64,000 bases of DNA from Beijerinckia indica subsp. indica ATCC 9039 (GTDB lineage: Bacteria > Pseudomonadota > Alphaproteobacteria > Rhizobiales > Beijerinckiaceae). The stretch lies in assembly GCF_000019845.1 (NCBI RefSeq), contig NC_010578.1, positions 1 through 64,000 on the forward strand, read 5' to 3'. Of this stretch, positions 7,998 to 17,752 are shown one piece after another. The notes under the pieces are model-generated. The model saw only the letters and a program-made list of their open reading frames with translations. It was not told where the DNA came from and did no database searches. The number at the start of each line of letters is the position of its first letter. Within the stretch, counting starts at the first letter, position 1. The translations under genes were made by a program, and so were the position numbers.

Positions 7998-10352
7998 CTA
8001 TCGAACCCACCTGCGCAACCCGCCTGGGTAGATCGAACCTCTACGCCTTCTGGAAGCACTTTCCTCTTCCAGATCGCCACCGTAATAACTTTCCGTATAT
8101 TGCATGCCACTGAAAGACCTCATCATTTTGAGGTCGACTTTATTGAGCACGACGCCAATGCATTTCCGCATGACGGTATAATTCTTCGTCAATGCGGCCT
8201 TGGCCTGCACTTTCGTCGTTTTTCCCCATTCTACAACCATCACGAAGGCGTCGAACATTTCCGCAGCCGCGCGGACGTCAACGACAGGGTCCAGAGGCGG
8301 CAAGTCGACGATGATATATTCGTACCCCTCTCTTCCGAGATATTCCAGGACGGTGCCCATGGCTTCCGATGCGAGCAAGTGGCTCGGATGCGCCAACTGC
8401 TGTCCCGCCGGACCGGGGAGGAAAACAAGACCGGAATCGTTCTCGACAAGCATGACCTCTTTCAACGACGACACGCCTCGCAAAAGTTGCGTTAAACCGA
8501 CTTGAGCGGTCGGACTCAAGGCTAGAGTCAGCCGGGAACGATGCAGGTCGCCATCGATCAAGATGGTTTTGATGCCATGACTGGCAATCAGCGTCGCGAG
8601 GTTTTTGGAGACGATGGTCTTACCCTCGCCAGAGACCGAGGATATGACGCCAATGATTTTGGGGCGCTTGCCAGTCAAGGAAATATCGACTGCAACTTTA
8701 ACCGCTCGCATCGTCTCGGAAGCCATCGAGAAGGATTGATCGAGGGTAAATTTCATCCGCGTAGGCAATGCGCCGAGTTCGCCCGCTCTTCCAGGTTGGG
8801 CCGGCGCGGCAACTTTCTCAGCTGGCAAGATGGGCAATACACCCAGCACATCGAGACCGAGTTCGGATGTAACCTGCGCTTCGGTCCAGAATCTCCGATC
8901 GAGGGCATCCCGTGCCAAGGCCGTTCCACAACCGAGAAAAAGCCCGCCGATCAGACCGAGTCCCAGGACGAGAAACGGACTCCTCGCCACGGCGATCGGC
9001 TTGGCCGCGTCTCCGATGATGCGCGCCGTGCTGCCCGGGAAGGATTCCTGCTGCATTGTTTGCTGATAGCGTTCCAGATTGACACGATACAATTCTTTAA
9101 GAGTATCGGCCTCGCTCGTCAGCTCACGCAAGTGCACCATGACCTCGTTATTTGCCGAAGCCTGAAGCATCAATTCGTTGACGTTCTTGTTGATCGCGTC
9201 GAGATGGTCCTTCGCGATCTCATAATCGCTCTTGTAGGTTTCACCGATATGGCGCAGTTCCTCGAACAGAAGAGCTTCATAGTTTTTGATCTCCGCGCGC
9301 GCATTTTGCGCGGAGGCATGGTTCGCGCCCCATTTCTGTGAAATATATTGCTCTCTTTGCGAAGCATCTGCGAGCTTCAACCGCAAAGCGTCGATGACTT
9401 TGCTGGAAAGCGACTCCGTCACGGCTGATCTGACGTCACCGGAGGCGAGAATGGCATCAATTCTGGTTTTCTTGGACTCGGCGTCGGCCACCTTCTGACG
9501 GGCATCGGCAAGCTGGGCACTCGCCTTCGAAAGCTGATCCTCGTTGACCAGCATCCCGTTGATGGTTTGCAGATTATGGTCCGCGCGGAACTTCTGGACT
9601 TCGAGATCGGCCGCATTCGCCTTCACTCTCAGCTCCGCGATATGGGCTTGCAGCCAGGTTCCGGCCGTTTCCGCCGCGGCATATTTGGCCTTCAGCTGAT
9701 CCTTGAGATATTGTTCGGCGAATGTATTCGCTATTTTCGCGGCAAGCACCGGGTCCCGCCAAGTGAACTTGACTTCAATGACGAAGGTCCTGCCCAGCCT
9801 TTGTACGGATACATTATTGATAAGAGTCTGAACGATTTGGCGTCTCAATTCATATTCGGCATCTTTTGGATCTGATTTCATGCCGAATAAATGTCCGATC
9901 CCCCGCGCGGTGGATTTCACAAAGCCCACGACCGGGGTAATAACGGGAATCCATGTGGGGAGGAATGACGGCTCTTTCTCGAGATTGAGCGCATCGATGA
10001 CGGCCAAGACCACGCGTTCAGATTTGAGGATTTGAACCTGACTGTCCGTATAGCCCGTATCGGCGCCGGACGCTGAACGCGTCACATCATAAGCATCGGA
10101 TACCGCTGAGACACGCGGGGCATCCGTGAGAATGTCCGTGGTCGCCGTATAGATGGGTGGTGCCACGAGCTGATAGAGAGCGGCAACGACAAGCCCCGCG
10201 ACGACCCAACCGCAGATCCATTTCCATTGGCGTTCTATAATGGCCTTGATATGCGCGAAATTCCAATTTTCCCGAGCGGATTCCCCGGATATATCGGTTT
10301 GTTCCCGCAGACGGTATGTCTCAACAGATTTCAACATTGTGTTGGGATCCAT
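7998..10352 (-). CDS. Wzc/ExoP-type polysaccharide co-polymerase and tyrosine autokinase
   Basis: A 784-aa inner-membrane protein that controls chain length and export of exopolysaccharide. The N-terminal part holds a Wzz domain with a first transmembrane helix (WICGWVVAGLVVAALYQLV), a long coiled-coil periplasmic region rich in Ala, Glu and Lys, and a second helix (SPFLVLGLGLIGGLFLGCG). The C-terminal BY-kinase has Walker A VSGEGKTIVSKN (about residue 570), Walker A' TILIDGDLHRSRL and Walker B YIIVDLPPLD. The tyrosine tail is short (YTESYYGG), so fewer autophosphorylation sites are present than in E. coli Wzc. No Wza-type outer-membrane exporter or priming transferase is found in this window; these must lie elsewhere. 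Confidence 0.9.
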   Translation of the reverse strand: MDPNTMLKSVETYRLREQTDISGESARENWNFAHIKAIIERQWKWICGWVVAGLVVAALYQLVAPPIYTATTDILTDAPRVSAVSDAYDVTRSASGADTGYTDSQVQILKSERVVLAVIDALNLEKEPSFLPTWIPVITPVVGFVKSTARGIGHLFGMKSDPKDAEYELRRQIVQTLINNVSVQRLGRTFVIEVKFTWRDPVLAAKIANTFAEQYLKDQLKAKYAAAETAGTWLQAHIAELRVKANAADLEVQKFRADHNLQTINGMLVNEDQLSKASAQLADARQKVADAESKKTRIDAILASGDVRSAVTESLSSKVIDALRLKLADASQREQYISQKWGANHASAQNARAEIKNYEALLFEELRHIGETYKSDYEIAKDHLDAINKNVNELMLQASANNEVMVHLRELTSEADTLKELYRVNLERYQQTMQQESFPGSTARIIGDAAKPIAVARSPFLVLGLGLIGGLFLGCGTALARDALDRRFWTEAQVTSELGLDVLGVLPILPAEKVAAPAQPGRAGELGALPTRMKFTLDQSFSMASETMRAVKVAVDISLTGKRPKIIGVISSVSGEGKTIVSKNLATLIASHGIKTILIDGDLHRSRLTLALSPTAQVGLTQLLRGVSSLKEVMLVENDSGLVFLPGPAGQQLAHPSHLLASEAMGTVLEYLGREGYEYIIVDLPPLDPVVDVRAAAEMFDAFVMVVEWGKTTKVQAKAALTKNYTVMRKCIGVVLNKVDLKMMRSFSGMQYTESYYGGDLEEESASRRRRGSIYPGGLRRWVR

Positions 10353-10905
10353 GCCTTATTTTAGCCACTGCCTGAAATTGTCTATGGCTATACATCATGC
10401 TTGATTAAGATCGAACCCCAAGAATTATTCATTTAATAAACCTCATTCAGGCTGGGTATTTTTACCTGGCGCAAGGAAAACCTATCTTTACTAAGATATT
10501 GAAAGTTACCGCTCAGCTTGTCAAGATTGCCCCCGTCTGGCCATGTAAGGGATAAATTGAAAGCGTCTTGCCCTGAGAGACTTATTTATCGCAGCCCCAG
10601 ATGATCGTTTTATGGCGCCAAGACGCCTTGATCATGGAAAGGGAGATTTCCGCAAGGATCTGGTGCTCTTTGTCGTAGAATTTCCATCAAGACATCGCAA
10701 AACCCACCCCGTCTGGCAAGGTTGGTTCACATTATCCTGCAATGCGTCGTATATTTCCTTATCGAAACAAAAGAGCTCTGGCCACCATCCGGCCATCATG
10801 ATACACGGCTCCATCTCTCCACCATCACTACCATCTGGTGACAGCTCTGGTTGCATTGCTTGAAACCTTTACCGCTCCATTCTATAGTCTCCCCGGAGAG
10901 ATCAA
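10353..10905. promoter_or_regulatory. Divergent promoter region with 11-bp direct repeats
   Basis: This 550-base gap separates the divergent Wzc-like and acyltransferase genes and must hold both promoters. The 11-mer CCCCGTCTGGC occurs twice in the same orientation at 10531-10541 and 10707-10717. They could be regulator-binding sites; this is only a sequence observation. No convincing gene is present. Confidence 0.35.
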
Positions 10906-12132
10906 ATGAAGCTGAATAGTGGAAACAGTTTTTCCCTCGCGACCATTGAAGACAATCGCCGATATTACGATGGGTTTTATCCTGGCTTTCTGCTTCTGAG
11001 GCATGCGCTGGCCTTTCTCATTATCGCAGTCCACACACGCGGACTCGTTATGGGCGTCAAACATGCCAACCAGTTTGTCGGACAGACGGCCCCTGGCGTC
11101 AGCAGCTTTTCCGATTTTATCGCAACCCTTTTTTCCTCCGCCGCCTTCCGGCCGCTTGGGTTCGCTTTGGTCGGCGCCTTTTTCGCGGTCAGCGGCTTCC
11201 TCGTATCGGGAAGTGCCATCCGCACGGGCAGTATTCGCACATTCCTCGCCTTTCGCGGCCTCAGGATTTTCCCCGCGCTGGTTTCCGAAGTGACGCTCTG
11301 CGCCTTGCTCCTCGGCCCTCTGACGACCACAGTTCCGCTGTCCGATTATTTCTCTGACCCTCAGTTCAGAGTCTATTTCCTGAACATACTCGGAATAGCG
11401 CATTATACCCTGCCGGGCGTCTTCGAGAATAATCCCATGCCGCGCATCATCAACGGCAATCTGTGGACACTCGCCCCTGAATTTTATTGTTATCTGATCA
11501 TGGCCGTCGTGATGATGTTCGGCATTCAAAACAAGAAGCGGCTGTTCGGTCTGATCATCGTCGTCCTCACGCTGGGCATATTCGCAAACGAGCTAACTGG
11601 CTTTCTCGATCTCCCCACGCGCGCGCCATTGGTCTCACGCTTCAGCGTCTGGTTCGTCGTCTATATGTTCTTCGTCGGCGTCGTCTTCTATCTCTTTTCA
11701 CACAAGATCATCCTCAATTTCTATCTGTTCCTGGCCTGTGTCCTCGGCTATTTCAGTCTGATGATCATCGGGGGCTTTGACACCATTTCCGCCTGGCTGC
11801 TTGGTTATTGCGCGATCTATGTCGGCATGATCGATACAAGGTGGTTCGATAGGCTGATCCGGAATTCCGATTATTCCTACGGACTCTATCTGTATGGTCT
11901 GCCCATTGGGCAATTGATGGCGCTTTTGCTCGTCGTCAAATTCGGCGTTCCGCAAAACAACGGCACGATTATCCTGCTTCTCACCCTCACGATCGTCTTT
12001 ACGATTGCTTTCTCGGCCGTATCCTGGACATTTGTCGAGCGTCCCGCACTCAAGTTTAAACGCATTCTGGCGGCTAAACGGCCAGTCGAACGCCAACGTG
12101 AGGATATTGCGATAGAGGCCAGCAGCAGCTGA
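10906..12132 (+). CDS. Acyltransferase family 3 protein
   Basis: A 408-aa multi-spanning membrane protein of the acyltransferase-3 family. YPGFLLLRHALAFLIIAVHTRG carries the N-terminal Arg-His and downstream His motif; a FFAVSGFLVSGSAI segment follows, and NLWTLAPEFYCYLIM is a conserved loop. The ATG at 10906 follows GGAGAGATCAA. It is clearly a paralogue of the gene at 60316-61548: both share the pattern NLWTL-PEF-CYL and a similar C-terminal FVERPAL / FIEKPAL ending. The likely role is acylation (often acetylation) of polysaccharide or lipid-linked sugar. It reads divergently from the Wzc-like gene, consistent with an exopolysaccharide locus. Confidence 0.85.
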   Translation: MKLNSGNSFSLATIEDNRRYYDGFYPGFLLLRHALAFLIIAVHTRGLVMGVKHANQFVGQTAPGVSSFSDFIATLFSSAAFRPLGFALVGAFFAVSGFLVSGSAIRTGSIRTFLAFRGLRIFPALVSEVTLCALLLGPLTTTVPLSDYFSDPQFRVYFLNILGIAHYTLPGVFENNPMPRIINGNLWTLAPEFYCYLIMAVVMMFGIQNKKRLFGLIIVVLTLGIFANELTGFLDLPTRAPLVSRFSVWFVVYMFFVGVVFYLFSHKIILNFYLFLACVLGYFSLMIIGGFDTISAWLLGYCAIYVGMIDTRWFDRLIRNSDYSYGLYLYGLPIGQLMALLLVVKFGVPQNNGTIILLLTLTIVFTIAFSAVSWTFVERPALKFKRILAAKRPVERQREDIAIEASSS

Positions 12133-12191
12133 AGGCCCTTGAATAGCTTGCGATGATCGTGGAGTTTTGACTCTTTCGCTGAGCAGCCCTG

Positions 12192-12224
12192 CCCGGCCAA
12201 AGCCGGGATTGGCAGACTTTTTTT
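12192..12224 (+). terminator. GC-rich hairpin with T-run
   Basis: CCCGGC (12192-12197) and GCCGGG (12202-12207) form a short GC stem after the acyltransferase gene. A run of seven T residues at 12218-12224 follows about 10 bases later. Spacing is loose for an intrinsic terminator, so confidence is moderate. Confidence 0.45.
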
Positions 12225-12726
12225 AAGCAAAATCAATGCTGCTCAGCGTTCAAGCCGAAGCCAACGGAGAGGCAATAGGAGGCTTGAATATTTTGCTGTC
12301 GAGCTGTCCTGAGCTCTTGTCAGAAGCTGTTTACGACCTTCGTTCCGATGCGAGGTGTGTTTAAAAAAGTTTATAATTCAGTGCCAGATTTCCTTGCGGC
12401 ACGCCCTGCCATGATGCCTTTCTATCTTCTGCGGTCCGATCCCAGGACCGATAGACTCCTCCAGTTCTTGTCCTCGAACGTTTGCTCTTTACCGGAAAAC
12501 ACGAACATTCGAGGCTGTTCGAATGGCCATGAAAATCGACTATTCGAATTCTAGCGGAAAAACCTCGGGGACCGACTGATCCTGACATTTGCGGATGTCA
12601 ATGTCCGGGTCGGACCACTAGGAGATTTTGGGCTCCCTCCGGCATGTCATGTCCTCGAGGCTGCCTCGTGCCCGATGCCGTTCCCACGTGCCTCGGGTTG
12701 ATCCTTAATCAACGAACAGGTTCGGT
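12225..12726. other. Non-coding leader of the heparinase-like gene
   Basis: About 500 bases without a supported gene. A short open frame at 12348-12554 has no recognisable product. The stretch presumably holds the promoter of the downstream heparinase-like gene; no specific motif is recognised. Confidence 0.35.
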
Positions 12727-14580
12727 ATGGTGAAGAGCAAACTTCTCAAGTTGCGCCGTACTCTCGTGGCTCTCCACTATGTTCCCTTGCGCAGGATTTT
12801 ATTGCGCGGCCGTCGGGAAATGCGTTGGCGACGCTTGTTGAAATCGCCCAAAGTGGCCTCCGCTCCAGCCCTTTCTGCAGCGCAGCGCACCCAAATCATC
12901 ACGCTTCTCACGACGCCCGCCTTCACGAAGGCGGCACGGAAGATCGCCGAGCTCACGGCCAGTTCCTTCCTTTACGAAGCTGATACCGATACGCTCATCT
13001 TCATTGCGTCAGGCGATCGCGTTCGCATCGACGACATTGATGATGTCGCCTGGACAAAAAAGGGCGGCATTCCGGCCAGCGACGTCAATCGCAGTTTCTT
13101 TATGAGCTTCGTCGAGCAAGCGACCTTGGTGAAGGGTGATCCGCGCACCGATCTCGAACAGATCGATCGCTATGTCGCCCGCCTGGTCAAAGCAGCCCCG
13201 ATCGCCGGCACTTTCCTTCCCATCCCATGGCATTCATTGACCGTTGCTCGACGCGCCATCAATCTCCTGGCGGCCTTGTCCTTGTTGCTGGAGCGCGATC
13301 CATCCCTGGCCTCTCATATGGCCGTCACTTCTCTCATCGAGCACATTGCGCTTCTCGAGCAACTCATCGCCTACCTGCGTGAGGATGATCTCGGCTATAA
13401 TCATCTCGCCAGTGAGGTTTTTGCCCAATGCCTCATCGCCTATGCCTTCGGCACGGATCAGCGGTTCGAACGTCTGATCGCAGAATTCCTGGATGTCATC
13501 GACGCTCAAATCAGCGCCGACGGAATGCAGTTGGAGCGCAGTCCCACTTATCAGGCGCATGTGCTCGGTCACGTCGACGTGCTCCTTGCCGGCAATATCC
13601 TGCCCGAGGCCTTCGCGCCGCGCATGCGTGACATCGCCTCGCGCATGCGCGAGGCACTGGCCATTTTGACACATCCCGATGGTGGTATTGCGGTGTTTAA
13701 TGATGCTGCGGTCGGGGATGGTCCCACACCCGCAGCACTCGGGGCCTGGCCGCGCGTTTGGAGCGAAGGCGTCGTGGCTCTTCCCGATGCCGGCTATGCG
13801 CGGCTAAGAGGTGGAGATCTCGTAGCGATCTTCGATGCCGGCCCCTGTGGTCCGGATGATAATCCTGGCCATGCCCATGCCGATTTTCTATCCTTCGAGC
13901 TCTCCTTGGGCGACAAGCGTCTGTTCGTCGACCCGGGAGTTGCCTCCTACAAGGCGAGTCCAGAACGAGATCGATGCCGGTCGGCTGCATCGCATAATGG
14001 TCCAACCTTCTTGGGCCTCGAGCCGATCGAGTTTATCGGCCCATTTCGCGTGAGCCGACGCGGACGCGCCGAATTCTTCACCGAAGCGTCGCTTCCAAAG
14101 ATCGGGGCACCTGTCATGGCCGCGGGCTGGCAGAACGGGTTTGATCCTTTTGGCGGACGTGTCTCGCGGTGGCTTGGCCTCTGGCCTGACAGCATCCTGA
14201 CAAGCGTCGATCTGTGGACGGGGCGTGGTGACCTCGAAGCCGTCTCCACCTTTCTCGTACCCACCATCTGGCACATTCAGGAGAAAGATTCAAAACGGAT
14301 CGTGTTCGGCTGTGAGGAAACCGGGGAACGCGTTATTCTTCGGGCTCTTAAGGGAACGCTGGCGATTGGACACACCATTAAATATTTCCCGACCGGACCT
14401 CGTTGTCCCGAGCCCGCCCAGGAAGTCGTTCTGCATCCCGATGGTCCGACCTCCGATAAACGCGTCGCAGCTCTGATGATCGCCAAGACAGATGCGGCCA
14501 TGGACATTGGCCTAGACGCTTCAGCATTGGATCGGGTCATCTCCACGCTTGAAGCCACTCAGCCGAAACGACACGGATGA
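12727..14580 (+). CDS. Heparinase II/III family protein
   Basis: A 617-aa protein whose C-terminal part is the heparinase II/III beta-sandwich domain: YARLRGGDLVAIFDAGPCG is followed by DNPGHAHADFLSFEL (about 376-390), with the His/Asp-containing GHAHAD core typical of this family, then LFVDPGVASY and SAASHNGPTF. The N-terminal 330 residues look all-helical, as expected for the alpha/alpha toroid of polysaccharide lyases. Members near exopolysaccharide genes are thought to cleave or edit uronate-containing polymer. There is no evident signal peptide (N-terminus is Arg/Lys rich), so a cytoplasmic or non-classical location is possible. It is adjacent to and convergent with an AlgD-like dehydrogenase that would supply uronic acid. 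Confidence 0.8.
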   Translation: MVKSKLLKLRRTLVALHYVPLRRILLRGRREMRWRRLLKSPKVASAPALSAAQRTQIITLLTTPAFTKAARKIAELTASSFLYEADTDTLIFIASGDRVRIDDIDDVAWTKKGGIPASDVNRSFFMSFVEQATLVKGDPRTDLEQIDRYVARLVKAAPIAGTFLPIPWHSLTVARRAINLLAALSLLLERDPSLASHMAVTSLIEHIALLEQLIAYLREDDLGYNHLASEVFAQCLIAYAFGTDQRFERLIAEFLDVIDAQISADGMQLERSPTYQAHVLGHVDVLLAGNILPEAFAPRMRDIASRMREALAILTHPDGGIAVFNDAAVGDGPTPAALGAWPRVWSEGVVALPDAGYARLRGGDLVAIFDAGPCGPDDNPGHAHADFLSFELSLGDKRLFVDPGVASYKASPERDRCRSAASHNGPTFLGLEPIEFIGPFRVSRRGRAEFFTEASLPKIGAPVMAAGWQNGFDPFGGRVSRWLGLWPDSILTSVDLWTGRGDLEAVSTFLVPTIWHIQEKDSKRIVFGCEETGERVILRALKGTLAIGHTIKYFPTGPRCPEPAQEVVLHPDGPTSDKRVAALMIAKTDAAMDIGLDASALDRVISTLEATQPKRHG

Positions 14581-14599
14581 GGTTTTCACTCTTTGAAAC

Positions 14600-14639
14600 G
14601 CATCCGCCCCAAAAGTGGATATCACTTTGGGGCGGATGC
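14600..14639. terminator. Long hairpin between convergent genes
   Basis: GCATCCGCCCCAAAAGTG (14600-14617) pairs with CACTTTGGGGCGGATGC (14623-14639) with a single-base bulge and a 5-base loop. It lies between the convergent heparinase-like and dehydrogenase genes. Similar GCATCCG-type hairpins are common dispersed elements in Rhizobiales, so it may be both repeat and terminator. Confidence 0.6.
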
Positions 14640-14688
14640 TATTTGCTTATCGAATTGACGCTTTTCTCTTCACGCCAAAAGGCTCAAT

Positions 14689-15951
14689 CTACGCCAAAGC
14701 GTTGATATCGATAAATTTGTCATAGGTGAGCTTCAACGTCTTGGCGCTGCCATTAGTGTCGATCACAACCGCGAAACGGTCTTGTTCGATCTGCGACTGC
14801 GAGACGAGCAGCTTCTCGAGATTGGGAAGCTGAGAATAAACATAGCCGAGATTTTGCCCGATGAGATCACGCGGCTTGAGAGCAGGATCATAGATCGACA
14901 GTCTATAGCCACTCACCAGGATCTTCCGAGCGAGATCGACTTTCGGGCTCTCTCTTAGATCATCGCTATCGTATTTGAACGCCAGGCCCAGCATCAGGAT
15001 ATGCGCATCCTTGGGGACACCTTTCAAACAATACTCGAAGAGATAATGTTTGTGAGCCTCATTCGAACGTAAAAGCGAGTCAATAAGATGCGTATGCGCT
15101 CCCGCATCACTGGAAATATATTGAAGCGCGCGCACGTCCTTCGGCAAGCATGATCCGCCGAAGGGGCCACCGGGCCGCAGATAATAGGGTGAAATATTCA
15201 GTTTCGTATCCGAGACGAATATTTCATGCACTTTCTGCGCGCTAATGCCGAGCTGGAGACAGACACGCCCGATCTCATTAGCAAAGGAAACCTTGACGGC
15301 GTGGAACGTATTATCAACGAATTTCGTAAATTCCGCTTCGCGGTAACGCGTATAGAAGACCGGAGCTTTGAGGTTCTGGTTCATCTTGTCCATATTGGCG
15401 CATGGCTTGCCGTCAAATGTGCCAATAACGATTTTGGGCGGATTGAAGAAGTCGTTGATGGCGACAGCTTCACGCAAGAATTCAGGATTATAGACGAGCT
15501 CGACGGCATTGATCTTGGAGTCGAGCACAGACCTGAAGATTGGCAGAATGAGCTCTTCGATCGTTCCGGGGCGAATAGTGCTTCTGAAGACGACGGTGAG
15601 AGGGTCTTTCCGGTCTGGATCGACGGCGTGGGCGATCTGGCGCGAGACTTCCGCGATATAGCTCATATTATGAGCGCCGTCGGGCCCGCTGGGCGTGCCC
15701 ACGCAGACGATCGCCATGTCGCATTCATTGATGAGATTACCAGGATTGCTGGTGCACTTGATGAGATTATTTGTGACAGCTTGCTGCAATAGCTCCGCGA
15801 GACCGGGTTCCTTTATGGGCGATGTGCCTTCGGCGATCTGGCGGATTTTGTCTTCACTCACGTCGACGCCAAGGACCCAGTGCCCTTCCTTGGTGAGGCA
15901 TCCCGCCGCCGTGAGCCCTACATAACCAAGTCCATAAATCGCTATTTTCAT
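14689..15951 (-). CDS. algD: GDP-mannose 6-dehydrogenase-like nucleotide-sugar dehydrogenase
   Basis: A 420-aa NAD-dependent nucleotide-sugar 6-dehydrogenase. The N-terminal Rossmann fold shows MKIAIYGLGYVGL and a VCVGTP motif; the catalytic Cys is Cys268 in FGGSCLPKDVRAL, and the C-terminal domain has LGLAFKYDSDDLRESP. Cys numbering and surrounding motifs match AlgD (GDP-mannose to GDP-mannuronate) better than UDP-glucose dehydrogenase, but a UDP-sugar substrate cannot be excluded. It supplies uronic acid precursor for the exopolysaccharide. It is convergent with the heparinase-like gene and has about 500 bases of upstream AT-rich sequence that should hold its promoter. Confidence 0.75.
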   Translation of the reverse strand: MKIAIYGLGYVGLTAAGCLTKEGHWVLGVDVSEDKIRQIAEGTSPIKEPGLAELLQQAVTNNLIKCTSNPGNLINECDMAIVCVGTPSGPDGAHNMSYIAEVSRQIAHAVDPDRKDPLTVVFRSTIRPGTIEELILPIFRSVLDSKINAVELVYNPEFLREAVAINDFFNPPKIVIGTFDGKPCANMDKMNQNLKAPVFYTRYREAEFTKFVDNTFHAVKVSFANEIGRVCLQLGISAQKVHEIFVSDTKLNISPYYLRPGGPFGGSCLPKDVRALQYISSDAGAHTHLIDSLLRSNEAHKHYLFEYCLKGVPKDAHILMLGLAFKYDSDDLRESPKVDLARKILVSGYRLSIYDPALKPRDLIGQNLGYVYSQLPNLEKLLVSQSQIEQDRFAVVIDTNGSAKTLKLTYDKFIDINALA

Positions 15952-16467
15952 TGCCTGTCACGATCCGCTAGAAATACTATTATGGTAAAACGCACCATAT
16001 ACAAACTAAATCAGCATTCAAGCGCTTATTTATAAGTTGTTCCAAAGAGTCTGGCAGGCCAATTTAGACAAGTAAAATATATAGTATTTCAGTGCAAATC
16101 ATTGATGACAATCATAATAAAGCCAAAAAGCCTCAGGTAGCCACTTAGTAGCTATTTAATGGAATTGTCACATCCCACTGAGGAACATGCCGGTCCTTTC
16201 ACCTTCAGCTGGAATTACGAATAGTGTTCGCTAGGGAAGCATAGCTGTGAGTAGCCCTCGTAGAAGCCGAATGCGCGCCTCCAAGCGCAAACCGCCTCTT
16301 TGCCGATCTGTTCCAGATATCTATTTCGTCCAAATCTTCGTAGGGTTATCACGCAACTTGCGGCCAAACTTTGTAACACAACTCAAAAAATAGCGTTTGG
16401 ACACAGCCTCTGTGGATGCCAATCACTTCATCTCTGCTTGCGAAAAGGATTCTCTGAGGCGCAACGA
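15952..16467. other. Non-coding region upstream of the dehydrogenase
   Basis: No supported gene. The part next to the dehydrogenase is AT-rich and probably carries its promoter. From about 16250 rightward the sequence becomes a mixture of broken reading frames leading into the flavoprotein relic. Confidence 0.35.
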
Positions 16468-17040
16468 GGTGTCGATTTCTTGCTTATCGGCAAAGGGCTC
16501 GCCAGCGTGATGGCCTCCGCCCCTTGCTGTTCGAGAGCGCTGACGGCTCGATCTGATTTTGTCGGCTAAAGAACTCCTTCCCCTTTCACAGGGCATCGCT
16601 TTCCAAGCAATTCTTACTCGGAACCGGCAAATGCAGGGGACCTTTACGTTCATCCAGAGGCCTTCTATCAGGACCACGCGATCGAACTGTCACTCAATAC
16701 TCCAGTCGTTACGGCTCTTCCCGAGCAGCAGTTAGTGAGAACAGAGGGAGGCGAGGAAATCCGGTACGAACGGCTCCTGATCGCAACGAATGCCGGTCTA
16801 AAGCTGCTCGCCCTTCCGGGGGCTGATCTCGAGGACATTCACGACTTGCAACGCAAGGCTGAGTGCGATGCAGTCCGACGCCCAGCTTCCTTGGCATGGA
16901 GATCTCCATGCCACTCATCTCTCTGGATCTCAGCGTCACGATCATCGAAATCGATAAGAGAGTGCTCTCGCACTTGGAATCGCAGACTGTCTCCGACTTT
17001 TTCAAACAGCACGCCGAGTAGTAAGGAGCGTCTGTCCTGC
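16468..17040 (+). pseudogene. Relic of ferredoxin/rubredoxin-reductase-like flavoprotein
   Basis: Pieces of one FAD-dependent reductase can be followed in order on the plus strand but in shifting frames. They are VDFLLIGKGLASV (FAD-binding loop, normally LIGGGLAS), PFHRASLSKQFLLG, then HPEAFYQDHAIELSL running into EEIRYERLLIATNAG and LALPGADLEDIHDL, and finally FLGMEISM...VTIIEIDKRVLSHLE ending FFKQHAE and a stop. Several frameshifts and stops separate them and the NAD-binding and C-terminal domains are missing. The order and spacing match the ferredoxin-NAD reductase family of oxygenase systems. A remnant of a catabolic gene; not functional. Confidence 0.7.
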
Positions 17041-17069
17041 TCTGCGATACAGCAAGCGCGTCTTCATCG

Positions 17070-17302
17070 TCGACCTGTTCGCCGAACAAAGGGCCCTGCC
17101 CACGAACATAATGGAGGTTGTGGGCCGCCGCGACGAGATCGTCTATTCCAAGCGTATTCGCAGCGACCTGTGCTTTTGCGAGACGGTTGGCGCCTACCGC
17201 AAATTGATCATCGGGATTCTCACAGAGGTCGAGCCCACCTCTCTCACGAAGATCAAGCACCCCCTCTCCACATCGAACTTATGGGAGATGGCACGCCAAT
17301 GA
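17070..17302 (+). pseudogene. Possible relic of patatin-like phospholipase C-terminus
   Basis: An open stretch reads VFIVDLFAEQRALPTN, IMEVVGRRDEIVYSKRIRSD and YRKLIIGILTEVEP before a stop at about 17300. This resembles, from memory, the C-terminal region of patatin-like phospholipases of Rhizobiales (DUF3734-type). The N-terminal catalytic part with GxSxG is not present. It directly follows the flavoprotein relic in the same orientation. Assignment is tentative. Confidence 0.35.
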
Positions 17303-17531
17303 ACATCACCCGGTTTGTGCGTGTAGGCACAAGTGGCGAACCATGACTTCTCGGAGAACGCAAGTTCACAAAAGCGAGGGCTATGATCTTGTGAAGAAGA
17401 CGCTTGGCAGAGCCAAGAGGGAGTACTCTTGCAGGAAGCCCCTCTGCCAGATCACCAAGACGACTTTAACACTTGCTGGCCAGCGCACTCATTGCGCGAA
17501 GGCCAGCTAGCGCTTCTTCAAGGCGCACGGC

Positions 17532-17597
17532 AAAAGTTGGATGCATCCAACTTTTACCGTTTATTCATTTTAACCATCTAAGTTGGATGCATCCAGG
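17532..17597. promoter_or_regulatory. parS-like centromere palindromes upstream of parA
   Basis: A perfect 24-bp palindrome at 17532-17555 has the core GTTGGATGCATCCAAC (17536-17551), which fits the repABC parS consensus GTTNNNNGCNNNNAAC exactly. A second, imperfect copy (GTTGGATGCATCCAGG) lies at 17582-17597, 46 bases away. They sit 150-210 bases upstream of parA. They are the probable ParB-binding centromere and may also autoregulate the operon. Confidence 0.7.
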
Positions 17598-17752
17598 TTT
17601 ATGGTTCGCCTCGAATGCCCTGCGCATCGGCGTATGCTTGGATAATATTTTCGAGTAGCAATGAGCCAAAAGTGAACCTGATTAAAGGTTGGTCGCGAAG
17701 CGATTTGGTTTGAACGCATCATGCTCTCAAGGAAGTCCGACGAGGAATGAGA

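Noticed and set aside
10882..11529. 215-aa minus-strand frame opposite the acyltransferase
   Set aside because: Charged, low-complexity antisense shadow; the plus-strand frame has clear family motifs.
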